From: an uncultured Clostridia bacterium
GTDB taxonomy: Bacteria; Bacillota_A; Clostridia; Christensenellales; Aristaeellaceae
DNA: 10,065 bases
Direction: 5' to 3'
Assembly (NCBI GenBank): GCA_945871545.1
Contig: CAMBWJ010000038.1
Coordinates: forward strand, 1-10,065
A program made the position numbers and the translations under genes. Below are positions 1-6,371 of the stretch, piece after piece. The notes beneath the pieces are model-generated. The model saw only the letters and a list, made by a program, of their open reading frames with translations. It did no database searches and was not told the origin of the DNA. Position 1 is the first letter of the stretch; every line of letters begins with the position of its first letter.

Positions 1-1009
1 TGCGCGCCTCGTCCTGCGTTTCGAGGTACAGCGCCAGCGCCCTGCGCCAGATGTACTTCGTGGTTTCGTACGGGAGCTTCATGAACTTTTCGGTGGTTGC
101 GGGGTTCTGCCGTCCAAAGCCGACGAAGCCCAGGTACATGGAGGCCAGTTCAAAGATGGGATGCCCGTAGGAGAGGGTATCCATGTCGATCAGCAGAACC
201 TCGCCGTTCTGCATCTCGACGTTGTTGGTGTGGTAGTCCCCGTGGATCATGGTGTGCCGCTCGGGAACGGCCTGAATCAGCGCGATCAGTTTGTCGCACT
301 GCTCCTCCGGCAGATGGCCCCGCAGGTACTCCGCCCAGCCCAGGGCGACCGCCTTCATGTCCTCCATCTCCCCGGGGTCAACCTCGGTGGAATGAATGCG
401 CCTGAGCAGATCGACGAACTCGGCGATGTAACGGTCCCGGTTTTCCGGATCGGCAGCGATCAGCTTGGAGAAGGACTTCGCGTTGAGCAGCTCAAACACG
501 GAGCCGTAGCTGTCCCCGACCTTCACCACGTCGAAGGGAATGGCCGTGGGGATCCCCAGGATGAGCGCCCTGCGCGCAAGCTGGCGCTCGCGCTGGATCT
601 CGTTCAGCGCGTCCGCATTGCGGTAGACCTTGACCACGATCTCCGGGTCGTAGCGGTAGACGACGCCGTTGGAGCCCTCGCCCAGAACCTCGCAGCCCTC
701 GACGGACAGCCTGCGATACGCCTTCTGCACCTTCGCCATCTCCGTAAATCCGGTCATTTCTAGGATGTCATAGACTTCGGGCGATACGCCGACGATCTCG
801 ATGTTCCCGCACTTCTTGCGCAGCTTCAATATGACGCGCAGGCCTGCGCTCGAGATGAACTCCAGCTTCTCCGCGTCGATGACGATCCTGTCCACGCTGC
901 CGCCAAACCCGTCAAAGATCTGCTTTTCAACCTCGGGTGCATTCGCGGAATGAATGCGGCCTTCCAGCGCGATGCGAAGAACCCTGTCCTCATTGGTGAC
1001 TGTAACCAT
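1..1009 (-). CDS. STAS domain fused to APH-like kinase domain (partial, 3' end outside window)
   Basis: I translated this frame from the ATG at 1009; 336 residues are visible and it is still open at the window edge. Residues 1-95 look like an anti-sigma-factor-antagonist STAS domain, with the core F-I-S-S-A-G-L at 51-57. By comparison with SpoIIAA, whose phosphorylated Ser58 follows F-M-D, the equivalent residue is Ser54. Residues 104-336 resemble the phosphotransferase (APH/choline kinase) fold: a glycine-rich loop G-E-G-S-N-G at 110-115, Lys127 in V-V-K-V-Y, the catalytic loop H-G-D-Y-H-T-N-N at 256-263, and the metal-binding I-D-M-D at 274-277. All key kinase residues seem present, so an active kinase is plausible. 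The substrate is unknown. GGAGG lies 10 nt before the ATG, and the HD-hydrolase gene ends 3 nt upstream, so the two are almost certainly co-transcribed. The domain calls are firm; a regulatory role, or self-phosphorylation of Ser54, is inference. Confidence 0.85.
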   Translation of the reverse strand, partial: MVTVTNEDRVLRIALEGRIHSANAPEVEKQIFDGFGGSVDRIVIDAEKLEFISSAGLRVILKLRKKCGNIEIVGVSPEVYDILEMTGFTEMAKVQKAYRRLSVEGCEVLGEGSNGVVYRYDPEIVVKVYRNADALNEIQRERQLARRALILGIPTAIPFDVVKVGDSYGSVFELLNAKSFSKLIAADPENRDRYIAEFVDLLRRIHSTEVDPGEMEDMKAVALGWAEYLRGHLPEEQCDKLIALIQAVPERHTMIHGDYHTNNVEMQNGEVLLIDMDTLSYGHPIFELASMYLGFVGFGRQNPATTEKFMKLPYETTKYIWRRALALYLETQDEAR

Positions 1010-1012
1010 CGC

Positions 1013-1576
1013 TTATATTCCTCCAAACACGCGGTCGATCAATGCAACGTACTCCCTGTATGCGGCTGTGTGCGCAAGATCCGCAAGCGCGTCGGCGATG
1101 CTCGTGTAATACCACCTGTGCTCCGCCGGATTCTTCTGGTTGAACTGCTGCCACATCGCGTCCCCGTAGATTTCCAGGGACCGGCTCAGGGAGCGGATGT
1201 TGGAAAGCTTGTCCCCCAAATAGAGCGCCTTGATCCCGGGATCCGAGGTCTGGCGCAGCACGGCGACGGATTCCTCCTTGCGCATCCGCCACGTATCGGC
1301 GGGATTCTGCCTCACGCGCTTGTTTTCGGTCTCGGACAGCACCAGCTCCGCGACCCTGTCGCCAAAGCGTTCCATGATCTCGCCGATCTTCACCCCCGCG
1401 TCCTCCACCGTATCATGGAGCACCGCCGCGATGACGGCCTCCTCCTCGTCGGTCACCGTCTGGGTGATCGTCGCCGCCTCCAGGGAATGCAGAATCGCAG
1501 GATGTCCGTCCACCTTGCGCTTCATGCCGTCGAAGGCCTCCGTTGCAAAGCAGATGGCCTCTGATAACTTGTCCAA
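1013..1576 (-). CDS. Small RelA/SpoT-type HD hydrolase (MESH1-like), putative alarmone hydrolase
   Basis: The protein has 187 residues from a TTG start at 1576. It matches the HD hydrolase half of Rel/SpoT proteins and stand-alone MESH1-like enzymes, which remove pyrophosphate from (p)ppGpp using manganese. Visible motifs are L-S-E-A-I-C-F-A near the N-terminus, a metal-ligand His in I-L-H-S (residue 30), H-D-T-V-E-D at 54-59 holding the HD pair and the catalytic Glu-Asp, and G-D-K-L-S-N-I-R from 121, supplying the final Asp (122). All metal ligands are retained and there is no synthetase domain. The frame stays open upstream to an ATG at 1663, but that start would overlap the preceding MurF-like gene and add a low-complexity tail. 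TTG 1576 is preceded by a G-rich GGGGG-T-GGAGG stretch and begins where the family usually begins. Alarmone hydrolysis is inferred from the family; other nucleotide pyrophosphates remain possible. Confidence 0.8.
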   Translation of the reverse strand: MDKLSEAICFATEAFDGMKRKVDGHPAILHSLEAATITQTVTDEEEAVIAAVLHDTVEDAGVKIGEIMERFGDRVAELVLSETENKRVRQNPADTWRMRKEESVAVLRQTSDPGIKALYLGDKLSNIRSLSRSLEIYGDAMWQQFNQKNPAEHRWYYTSIADALADLAHTAAYREYVALIDRVFGGI

Positions 1577-1621
1577 ACCTCCACCCCCGTTCCATGTCGT
1601 TCCTATGGTCTGTTCTCCCGA

Positions 1622-1635
1622 TTCTTCGCGAAGAA
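1622..1635. repeat. 14-bp perfect palindrome between MurF-like and HD genes
   Basis: TTCTTCGCGAAGAA is a perfect palindrome lying just after the MurF-like stop codon, in the only sizeable gap (62 nt) inside the minus-strand operon. It could be an operator, a small RNA hairpin affecting mRNA stability, or chance. No T-run follows, so it is not a convincing terminator. No clear sigma-A promoter was found in the gap. Confidence 0.4.
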
Positions 1636-1638
1636 ACC

Positions 1639-3237
1639 TCAGTCCCCGTCCGCTTCCGGCCACACGCCCTCGTAGAGCACGCTGTCGCCCGTTTCGGCGA
1701 TCTCCACGACCAGCGCGGCGGCGTCGGCTTCGTTTTGCACCATGCGCACCGAGGACTTGGGGAACTTGCGGCTCATCAGTCCGCTCATCAGCGCGCGGGT
1801 CTGCTCCGGCCCGATCAGGATCACGTAGTCTGCACAGCCCACGATCTGGGTGCCGAGGGCGAAATTTTTGTCCTCCGCGTCGCTCTCCAGCTCCGTGAGT
1901 CCCGCCGTGACCAGAATTCTGCGTCCGGGAAAGTCCCGCAGCACCCGCAGCGCCTCCGCCGCGCCCTCGGGCAGGGCGTTGGCGGAATCGTCGATGATGT
2001 TGATTGCATCCCTGGAAACCAGCTGCAGCTGGTGGCGCAGAGGCTTGAGCTTCTCCACGCCCCGGGCGATCTCGTCCATGCCCATGCCCAGCCTGTGGGC
2101 CACGGCAGTGCAGAGCGCAATGTCGCGCACGTTGTACTCGCCCAGCAATCGGGTGCGCATCCAGGCGCGCGTTCCATCGGCGCAGATCAGCTCAAAGCGC
2201 GTGCCGGAGGTTCCGGTCTCCACGTTCTCGGCGCGCATGTAGCATTCCACCTCCGCGTCGATGTTCGTGCGGTACTTCTCCGCCTTGCACAGCTTGTACA
2301 GCCGGTCGCCATAGCTCGCGTCGGAGCCGAAGAAGGCCATGCCGTCCTCCGGGAGCGCCTGAATCAGCTCGAACTTGGTCTGGGCGGCGGCCTCGATGGA
2401 GCCGAAGGACTCCAGATGAGCGTTGCCCACGCAGGTAATCATGCCGATCTTCGGGGAGACCAGCTTCGCCAGCTCCCTGATCTCGCCCTTTTGCTGCGCG
2501 CCCATCTCGGCGATGAACACCTGATGCTCGGGCTTGAGCTGCTCGTTCACCACCCGGGACACGCCCATGGCGGTGGAGAAGCTGGGCGGCGTGGCCAGCA
2601 CGCGGTACTTCTCCGAGAGGATCGTCTTGAGAATCTGCTTGCAGGCGGTCTTGCCGAAGCTGCCGGTGATGCCGATGCGGATCAGATCCTTGCGCGCAGC
2701 CAGCTTGGATCGGGCGGAATTGTAGAAGCCCGCGTTGATCCGATCCTCCAGTGGCCGCAGGATCAGCGCCGCAACCAGCACCGCGTAGTCCGCGCCCGCG
2801 AACAGCAGGTAGGGCGTGATGGACAGCAGCGGTAAAATGATGCAGACCGCCAGATTGATGCAGAACACCAGCAGCATCAGGCGGAACATGCGCCGGGTGA
2901 CGGCGAAGGGCTTCTTCATGGGAATCCGCAGCCGCAGCCAGAACAGCAGAGCCGCGACGATTGCGAACAGGCCCAGCACCAGCCAGCGGCACAGATCCTC
3001 CCGGAACTCCTCCTTTTGGATCACCATGGCCAGCAGGATGGGCAGATACCAGTCGATCACCGCCACCGCCGCCGCGATCAGCACGTCCGGCCGCAGCGTC
3101 CGGTCACTGTTGCGGCGCAGCAGCCTGCGCAGCTCCGGAATCTGATAGCGCTGCGCCTGCAGCATGTGCATGGCGGCAACGCCCGCAGCCGTGCAGCCCA
3201 GCGCGACGATCAGCGTTCGCAACACCGTGTAGAGCAT
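1639..3237 (-). CDS. Membrane-anchored MurF-like Mur ligase
   Basis: The 532-residue protein has about five hydrophobic segments in its first 162 residues (near 5-27, 53-73, 85-104, 122-139 and 142-160), then a cytoplasmic Mur-ligase body. Mur features seen are the ATP loop G-I-T-G-S-F-G-K-T at 189-197, E-M-G-A-Q-Q at 244-249, G-N-A-H at 271-274, the likely carbamylated Lys288 in A-A-A-Q-T-K-F-E, and G-E-Y-N-V-R-D at 366-372. This resembles MurF (UDP-MurNAc-tripeptide:D-Ala-D-Ala ligase, late peptidoglycan precursor synthesis), but membrane helices replace the soluble UMP-binding N-terminal domain. Two MurF signatures are altered: the usual D-D-(S/A)-Y-N-x-N-P reads D-D-S-A-N-A-L-P at 416-423, and the extreme C-terminus reads V-L-Y-E-G-V-W-P rather than a K-G-S-type end. 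Peptidoglycan or another wall-related ligation is likely; true D-Ala-D-Ala addition is uncertain. The start follows GGGGGA and lies 9 nt after the rimI stop. Confidence 0.85.
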   Translation of the reverse strand: MLYTVLRTLIVALGCTAAGVAAMHMLQAQRYQIPELRRLLRRNSDRTLRPDVLIAAAVAVIDWYLPILLAMVIQKEEFREDLCRWLVLGLFAIVAALLFWLRLRIPMKKPFAVTRRMFRLMLLVFCINLAVCIILPLLSITPYLLFAGADYAVLVAALILRPLEDRINAGFYNSARSKLAARKDLIRIGITGSFGKTACKQILKTILSEKYRVLATPPSFSTAMGVSRVVNEQLKPEHQVFIAEMGAQQKGEIRELAKLVSPKIGMITCVGNAHLESFGSIEAAAQTKFELIQALPEDGMAFFGSDASYGDRLYKLCKAEKYRTNIDAEVECYMRAENVETGTSGTRFELICADGTRAWMRTRLLGEYNVRDIALCTAVAHRLGMGMDEIARGVEKLKPLRHQLQLVSRDAINIIDDSANALPEGAAEALRVLRDFPGRRILVTAGLTELESDAEDKNFALGTQIVGCADYVILIGPEQTRALMSGLMSRKFPKSSVRMVQNEADAAALVVEIAETGDSVLYEGVWPEADGD

Positions 3238-3246
3238 GATTCCCCC

Positions 3247-3747
3247 TTAGTCCTCCTCTTCCTCCACGACCAGCATCGGATCGTTCTCCGGATGCCCCTC
3301 GGGGAGCTGTTCCAGCGCCATGATCAGCGCATCCTCGCTGTTCTCGTAGTAGCGCTTGCGGTAGCCCACGTCGATGAAGCCCAGCTTGTGGTACAAATTC
3401 TGGGCCACCTTGTTGCTGCGGCGCACCTCCAGCGTCATCCAGTTCATGCCGCTGTCGGCGGCCAACTGGATCATCTCCCGGGTCACGCGCTCGCCGTAGC
3501 CCATGCCGCGCTTCTCCGGATGCACGGCGATGTTGGTGATGTGGGCCTCGTCCAGGATGAACCACACGCCCGCATAGGCGATGGCCCGTCCGTCCTCCCG
3601 CAGCACCACATAGCGCGCGCAGGCGTTCTCCGTCACCTCGTGTCGGAAGGATTCCTTCGACCAGGGCGTCTTGAAGCAGGCTGTCTCAATTTCATGCACC
3701 GCGTCCACATCGTCCACGGTCATCAGTCCCACGGTGATTTCGCTCAT
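3247..3747 (-). CDS. rimI: RimI-family protein N-acetyltransferase
   Basis: A 166-residue GNAT protein. In E. coli, RimI acetylates the N-terminal alanine of ribosomal protein S18, and homologues encoded beside tsa genes may act on other N-termini. Seen here are the motif A strand I-T-N-I-A-V-H-P at 70-77, the acetyl-CoA pyrophosphate loop R-G-M-G-Y-G at 80-85, the E-V-R-R-S-N segment at 107-112, and the family C-terminal K-L-G-F-I-D-V-G-Y-R-K-R-Y-Y region at 121-134. The last residues, V-V-E-E-E-E-D, form a strongly acidic tail beyond the usual end of the fold, near residue 146. GAGGAAG precedes the ATG. The gene sits 18 nt after tsaB and 9 nt before the MurF-like gene, and the tsaE-tsaB-rimI order is the classic one. 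The family assignment is strong; the actual substrate is not visible. Confidence 0.93.
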   Translation of the reverse strand: MSEITVGLMTVDDVDAVHEIETACFKTPWSKESFRHEVTENACARYVVLREDGRAIAYAGVWFILDEAHITNIAVHPEKRGMGYGERVTREMIQLAADSGMNWMTLEVRRSNKVAQNLYHKLGFIDVGYRKRYYENSEDALIMALEQLPEGHPENDPMLVVEEEED

Positions 3748-3765
3748 ATCTTCCTCGTGAATCGT

Positions 3766-4470
3766 TTATTTCTGTGTTTCAGCCGCAAGGCGCTCCTTGC
3801 GCTCCCGCTCGGCCTGAGGCAGCCGCAGATAGATCGGCGTGAGCATGCGCGCCTCCATCCATTCCTCCGGACGGGCCTCCGCCAGCAGGCAGGCCGCGTC
3901 CGCGCGCAGCTGGCGCAGGTTCGCCGGTGCGAGGATCGCCTCGGGCAGGATTTCGCGGATCTTCGCCGCGTGTACCCGCAGCCCGTCGCCCAGGAACACC
4001 AGCCGCCGATCCCTCGGAAGCTTCCCGAGGAAGTCCGTCAGGTCGATGGCCGCATCCTCCAGCACCCGCACGGGCAGGCCGTCCTTCATGTCGAAGGCCG
4101 CGCAGTACACCTGACCGCGCCGCGCGTCCAGAATGGGGCAGGCGATGCCATCGAAGCCCTGATAGTTCATCGCCAGTGCCTCCAGCGCGTCGATGCGGGC
4201 GCAGGGCCTGTTCCACGCGTGGGCCAGACCCTTGACCGCGCACACGCCGATGCGCACGCCGGTGAAGGAGCCCGGGCCCGCCACGGTCGCAAAGCAGTCC
4301 ACCTGATCGCAGGTCAATCCCGCGGCGCTCATGCACGCGTCCAGCGCCGGCATGATGGTCTCCGAGTGGGTCAGCCCCTGATTCATCGCGATGAGCTGCA
4401 CCACCTCGCCGTCAACCAGCACGGCGCAGCTCGCCACCGGGCCGGAGGCGTCGATTCCAACGATCCTCAT
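3766..4470 (-). CDS. tsaB: tRNA t6A biosynthesis protein TsaB
   Basis: The 234-residue protein is an ASKHA-fold, Gcp-like partner of TsaD in making N6-threonylcarbamoyladenosine at position 37 of ANN-decoding tRNAs, in the cytoplasm. Diagnostic segments are I-D-A-S-G at 6-10, L-T-H-S-E-T-I-M-P at 33-41, the family hallmark G-P-G-S-F-T-G-V-R-I-G at 65-75, L-D-A-R-R-G-Q-V-Y at 114-122, and the C-terminal Y-L-R-L-P-Q-A-E-R-E-R at 214-224. I chose the ATG at 4470, whose ATGA overlaps the tsaE stop and which follows a purine-rich GGAGGG stretch. An in-frame ATG 15 nt earlier would add only M-E-G-E-G and would place that ribosome site inside the gene. Length is normal for bacterial TsaB. The partner genes tsaD and tsaC are not in the window and must lie elsewhere. 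Confidence 0.95.
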   Translation of the reverse strand: MRIVGIDASGPVASCAVLVDGEVVQLIAMNQGLTHSETIMPALDACMSAAGLTCDQVDCFATVAGPGSFTGVRIGVCAVKGLAHAWNRPCARIDALEALAMNYQGFDGIACPILDARRGQVYCAAFDMKDGLPVRVLEDAAIDLTDFLGKLPRDRRLVFLGDGLRVHAAKIREILPEAILAPANLRQLRADAACLLAEARPEEWMEARMLTPIYLRLPQAERERKERLAAETQK

Positions 4471-4937
4471 TCCTTCACCCTCCATTCCGCAAGCACAGCT
4501 TCATCCAATGTGACAATGCCCCGGTTCTCCAGCGCAATGATGCGCTTCTGCTCGTCGCCGTCATCGCTGCGGGCGATGGTCACGTGCAGCGCAGGCTCCG
4601 GGTCGATCTCGGCCATCTCGGGCCACTCGATCAGCGCCACGCCGTCGCCGCCGATGAACTCGTCCAGGCCTGCGGCGTAGAACTCCTCCGGGTCGTTCAG
4701 GCGGTAGAGGTCGAAGTGGTAGAGCTTCTGCCTTCCCTCGTAGGGAATCAGCAGCGTGAAGGTGGGGCTGGGCATGGCGCCGGTCACACCCAGAGCTCGC
4801 GCCACGCCCCGTGCAAACACGGATTTGCCCGCGCCCAGGTCGCCGTGCAAGAGCACAGCGTCCCCGGGGCGCAGCAGTTCGGCCAGCCGTCCCGCGAAGC
4901 GCAGGGTATCGGCCTCCGAATGGGTCAGATACTTCAT
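4467..4937 (-). CDS. tsaE: tRNA t6A biosynthesis ATPase TsaE
   Basis: A 156-residue P-loop ATPase that supports the TsaB-TsaD complex in t6A37 synthesis. Walker A is H-G-D-L-G-A-G-K-S at 31-39. It is followed by P-S-P-T-F at 56-60 (switch region), the strand Y-H-F-D-L-Y-R-L at 73-80, and the E-W-P-E motif at 104-107, all characteristic of the YjeE/TsaE family at its usual length. Its TGA stop overlaps the tsaB ATG by 4 nt, which implies translational coupling. The start is 27 nt downstream of the galK stop; an AAGGA lies some way upstream of the ATG, so its ribosome site is weaker than those of its neighbours. No separate promoter is evident, so expression probably depends on the galK promoter or on a promoter hidden within galK. 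Confidence 0.95.
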   Translation of the reverse strand: MKYLTHSEADTLRFAGRLAELLRPGDAVLLHGDLGAGKSVFARGVARALGVTGAMPSPTFTLLIPYEGRQKLYHFDLYRLNDPEEFYAAGLDEFIGGDGVALIEWPEMAEIDPEPALHVTIARSDDGDEQKRIIALENRGIVTLDEAVLAEWRVKE

Positions 4938-4964
4938 ATGAATGCTTCGTTCCTTATTCGTAAA

Positions 4965-6212
4965 TTACTTGATGCACACCACGCCCTCCGGACGGATGCT
5001 CAGCACCGTGGTGGCATGCGCGCCGAACACGCTGTCCATGGCAGAACTGTACTTCTCCACCAGGTCGTTGGGCACGAAGGCCAGGATGGTACCCGCGAAG
5101 CCGCCGCCGTGGATGCGCCACGCGCCGCGCCCCTGCAGCATGCGGCGGCTCATCTCCAGCGCAAGGGGCATCTCCTGGTTGTCGCTGGATTCCACATGCA
5201 GGTTCTGCAGAAGCTTCCAACTGCTCTCGCCCGAGGCGATCACGTCCGCGAAGAAGGCCTGCAGGTCGTCGTTCTTCAGCGCCTGTGCAGCGGAGGCTGC
5301 GCGACGGGTCTCGTCCACGTAGTGGAAGGCGCGCAGGATCGCCCGGTCGGAGACATGATTCTTCAGCTTCGGCAGCGCATTCTCCAGCTCCTCGGGGGTG
5401 ATCTTCTCCAGCAGCTCCGCGCCCATGCACTTCGCCACCTGCTTCATCTCCGCAGGAATGGAGGCGTAGGCGTCGGTCAGGTTGCCGTGTTCGCCGCCCA
5501 CGGACACCACGCACACGGCGTAGCCCTTTTTGCCGAAGTCGTAGTTGATGGCCTCCACGTCGGCGATCGCCGGCGCGAAGTCCATGGCCACCAGGCCGCC
5601 CACGGCGCTGGCAGACTGATCCAGCAGGCCGCTGGGCTTGCCGAAGTACACGTTCTCGGCGTACTGGGAGATGCGGGCGTTGAGCTTGGGATCGATGCTC
5701 CAGTTGTTGAACAGCGCGTCGAAGGCCGCCACCAGCATGACCTCGAAGGCCGCAGAGGAGGACAGGCCGCTGCCCTTGAACACGGTGCTCGTCACCTGCG
5801 CGTCGAAGCCACCGATGGCGTAGCCCAGCTCCTTCAGGCGTGCAGCCACGCCGCGGATCAGGGAGAAGGTGGTGTTCTTTTCGTCCTCGCGCACGGCGAG
5901 GTCGGTGAGATCCACCACGAAGGGCGCGTCGTAGCCCGCGGAATAGAGCGTGACCACATTCTTTCCGTTGGCTGCGATGGCGGCGACGGTATCCAGATTC
6001 ACCGCGCCCGCCAGCACGCGGCCGTTCTGGTGGTCGGTGTGGTTGCCCACGACCTCGGTGCGTCCCGGCGCGGAGACGAACATCTCCGGTTCGCAGCCGA
6101 AGTGGGCGCGGAAATCGTCGGCCAGCGCATTGTAGCGGGGGAACTGATCCTGACCGGCGTAGAGCGCATTCAGGCGCTCGGAATTGCGTTCAAAAACCTG
6201 CTTTACATCCAT
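4965..6212 (-). CDS. galK: Galactokinase
   Basis: A 415-residue GHMP kinase that phosphorylates alpha-D-galactose to galactose-1-phosphate, the first committed step of the Leloir pathway in the cytoplasm. The galactokinase signature is in the Firmicutes variant G-R-T-E-V-V-G-N-H-T-D-H-Q-N-G at 50-64. The GHMP ATP loop G-S-G-L-S-S-S-A-A at 147-155 follows. The catalytic base is probably Asp198 in S-G-L-L-D-Q-S, and the C-terminal glycine motif H-G-G-G-F-A-G-T at 368-375 closes the site. The ATG at 6212 is preceded by GGAGGGG at a 6-nt spacing. The frame is open further upstream, but that part is antisense to galT and not part of the gene. galT is divergent across a 159-bp control region. galK is also the first gene of the tsaE-tsaB-rimI operon, an unusual setting for a sugar kinase. 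Confidence 0.96.
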   Translation of the reverse strand: MDVKQVFERNSERLNALYAGQDQFPRYNALADDFRAHFGCEPEMFVSAPGRTEVVGNHTDHQNGRVLAGAVNLDTVAAIAANGKNVVTLYSAGYDAPFVVDLTDLAVREDEKNTTFSLIRGVAARLKELGYAIGGFDAQVTSTVFKGSGLSSSAAFEVMLVAAFDALFNNWSIDPKLNARISQYAENVYFGKPSGLLDQSASAVGGLVAMDFAPAIADVEAINYDFGKKGYAVCVVSVGGEHGNLTDAYASIPAEMKQVAKCMGAELLEKITPEELENALPKLKNHVSDRAILRAFHYVDETRRAASAAQALKNDDLQAFFADVIASGESSWKLLQNLHVESSDNQEMPLALEMSRRMLQGRGAWRIHGGGFAGTILAFVPNDLVEKYSSAMDSVFGAHATTVLSIRPEGVVCIK

Positions 6213-6246
6213 GGTGAATCCCCTCCGGACATATTTTGCTATTTTT

Positions 6247-6275
6247 ATTGTAAACCAAAACGACCGTTTGCGCAA
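6247..6275 (-). promoter_or_regulatory. galK promoter (sigma-A type)
   Basis: Read on the minus strand, TTGCGC (6275-6270) and TACAAT (6252-6247) are separated by exactly 17 bp. TACAAT matches the -10 consensus at five of six positions, and TTGCGC matches the -35 at the three most important positions. Transcription would start about 25-30 nt before the galK ATG, leaving a short leader that holds the GGAGGGG site. It would drive galK and, by read-through, the downstream tsa, rimI, MurF-like, HD and STAS-kinase genes. Confidence 0.75.
6258..6269. promoter_or_regulatory. Inverted repeat in the galK promoter spacer, possible operator
   Basis: AAACG-AC-CGTTT is a perfect 5-bp-arm inverted repeat lying wholly between the -35 and -10 of the galK promoter, where a bound repressor would block RNA polymerase. 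Its size and A/T-flanked CG arms are compatible with a LacI/GalR-type or other helix-turn-helix regulator, but no regulator gene is present in the window and the repeat is short enough to be chance. Confidence 0.35.
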
Positions 6276-6306
6276 GGGGGAAGTGACATGAATCGGGAAA
6301 AGGCGC

Positions 6307-6335
6307 TTGACATCGGGCGCGGATTGCCGGATAAT
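6307..6335 (+). promoter_or_regulatory. galT promoter (sigma-A type)
   Basis: A perfect -35 hexamer TTGACA (6307-6312), a 17-bp spacer, and GATAAT (6330-6335, one mismatch to TATAAT) form a strong vegetative promoter. Transcription would start near 6342, giving a leader of about 30 nt with the ribosome site GAGGGAG at 6356-6362, 9 nt before the galT ATG. It is divergent from the galK promoter, with about 31 bp between the two -35 elements, so one bound regulator could affect both. Confidence 0.8.
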
Positions 6336-6371
6336 GATAGGTGATGACAAATTTCGAGGGAGTTGCTGATC

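Noticed and set aside
1577..1663. Upstream ATG (1663) as the start of the HD hydrolase
   Set aside because: It would overlap the end of the MurF-like gene and add 29 residues of Gly/Arg-rich sequence not expected in the family. The TTG at 1576 fits the family N-terminus and has purine-rich sequence upstream.
1543..6344. Very long plus-strand open frames (hundreds of codons) opposite the minus-strand operon
   Set aside because: They are antisense to MurF-like, rimI, tsaB, tsaE and galK. Their translations are rich in His, Arg, Gln, Val and Leu with no recognisable domains, as expected from the reverse complement of GC-rich coding sequence.
6288..6344. Possible 18-residue leader peptide before galT, with a G-rich stretch upstream
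   Set aside because: The galT promoter (6307-6335) lies inside this small frame, so the main galT transcript would start after its first codons. No attenuation structure or codon bias toward a regulatory amino acid is evident.
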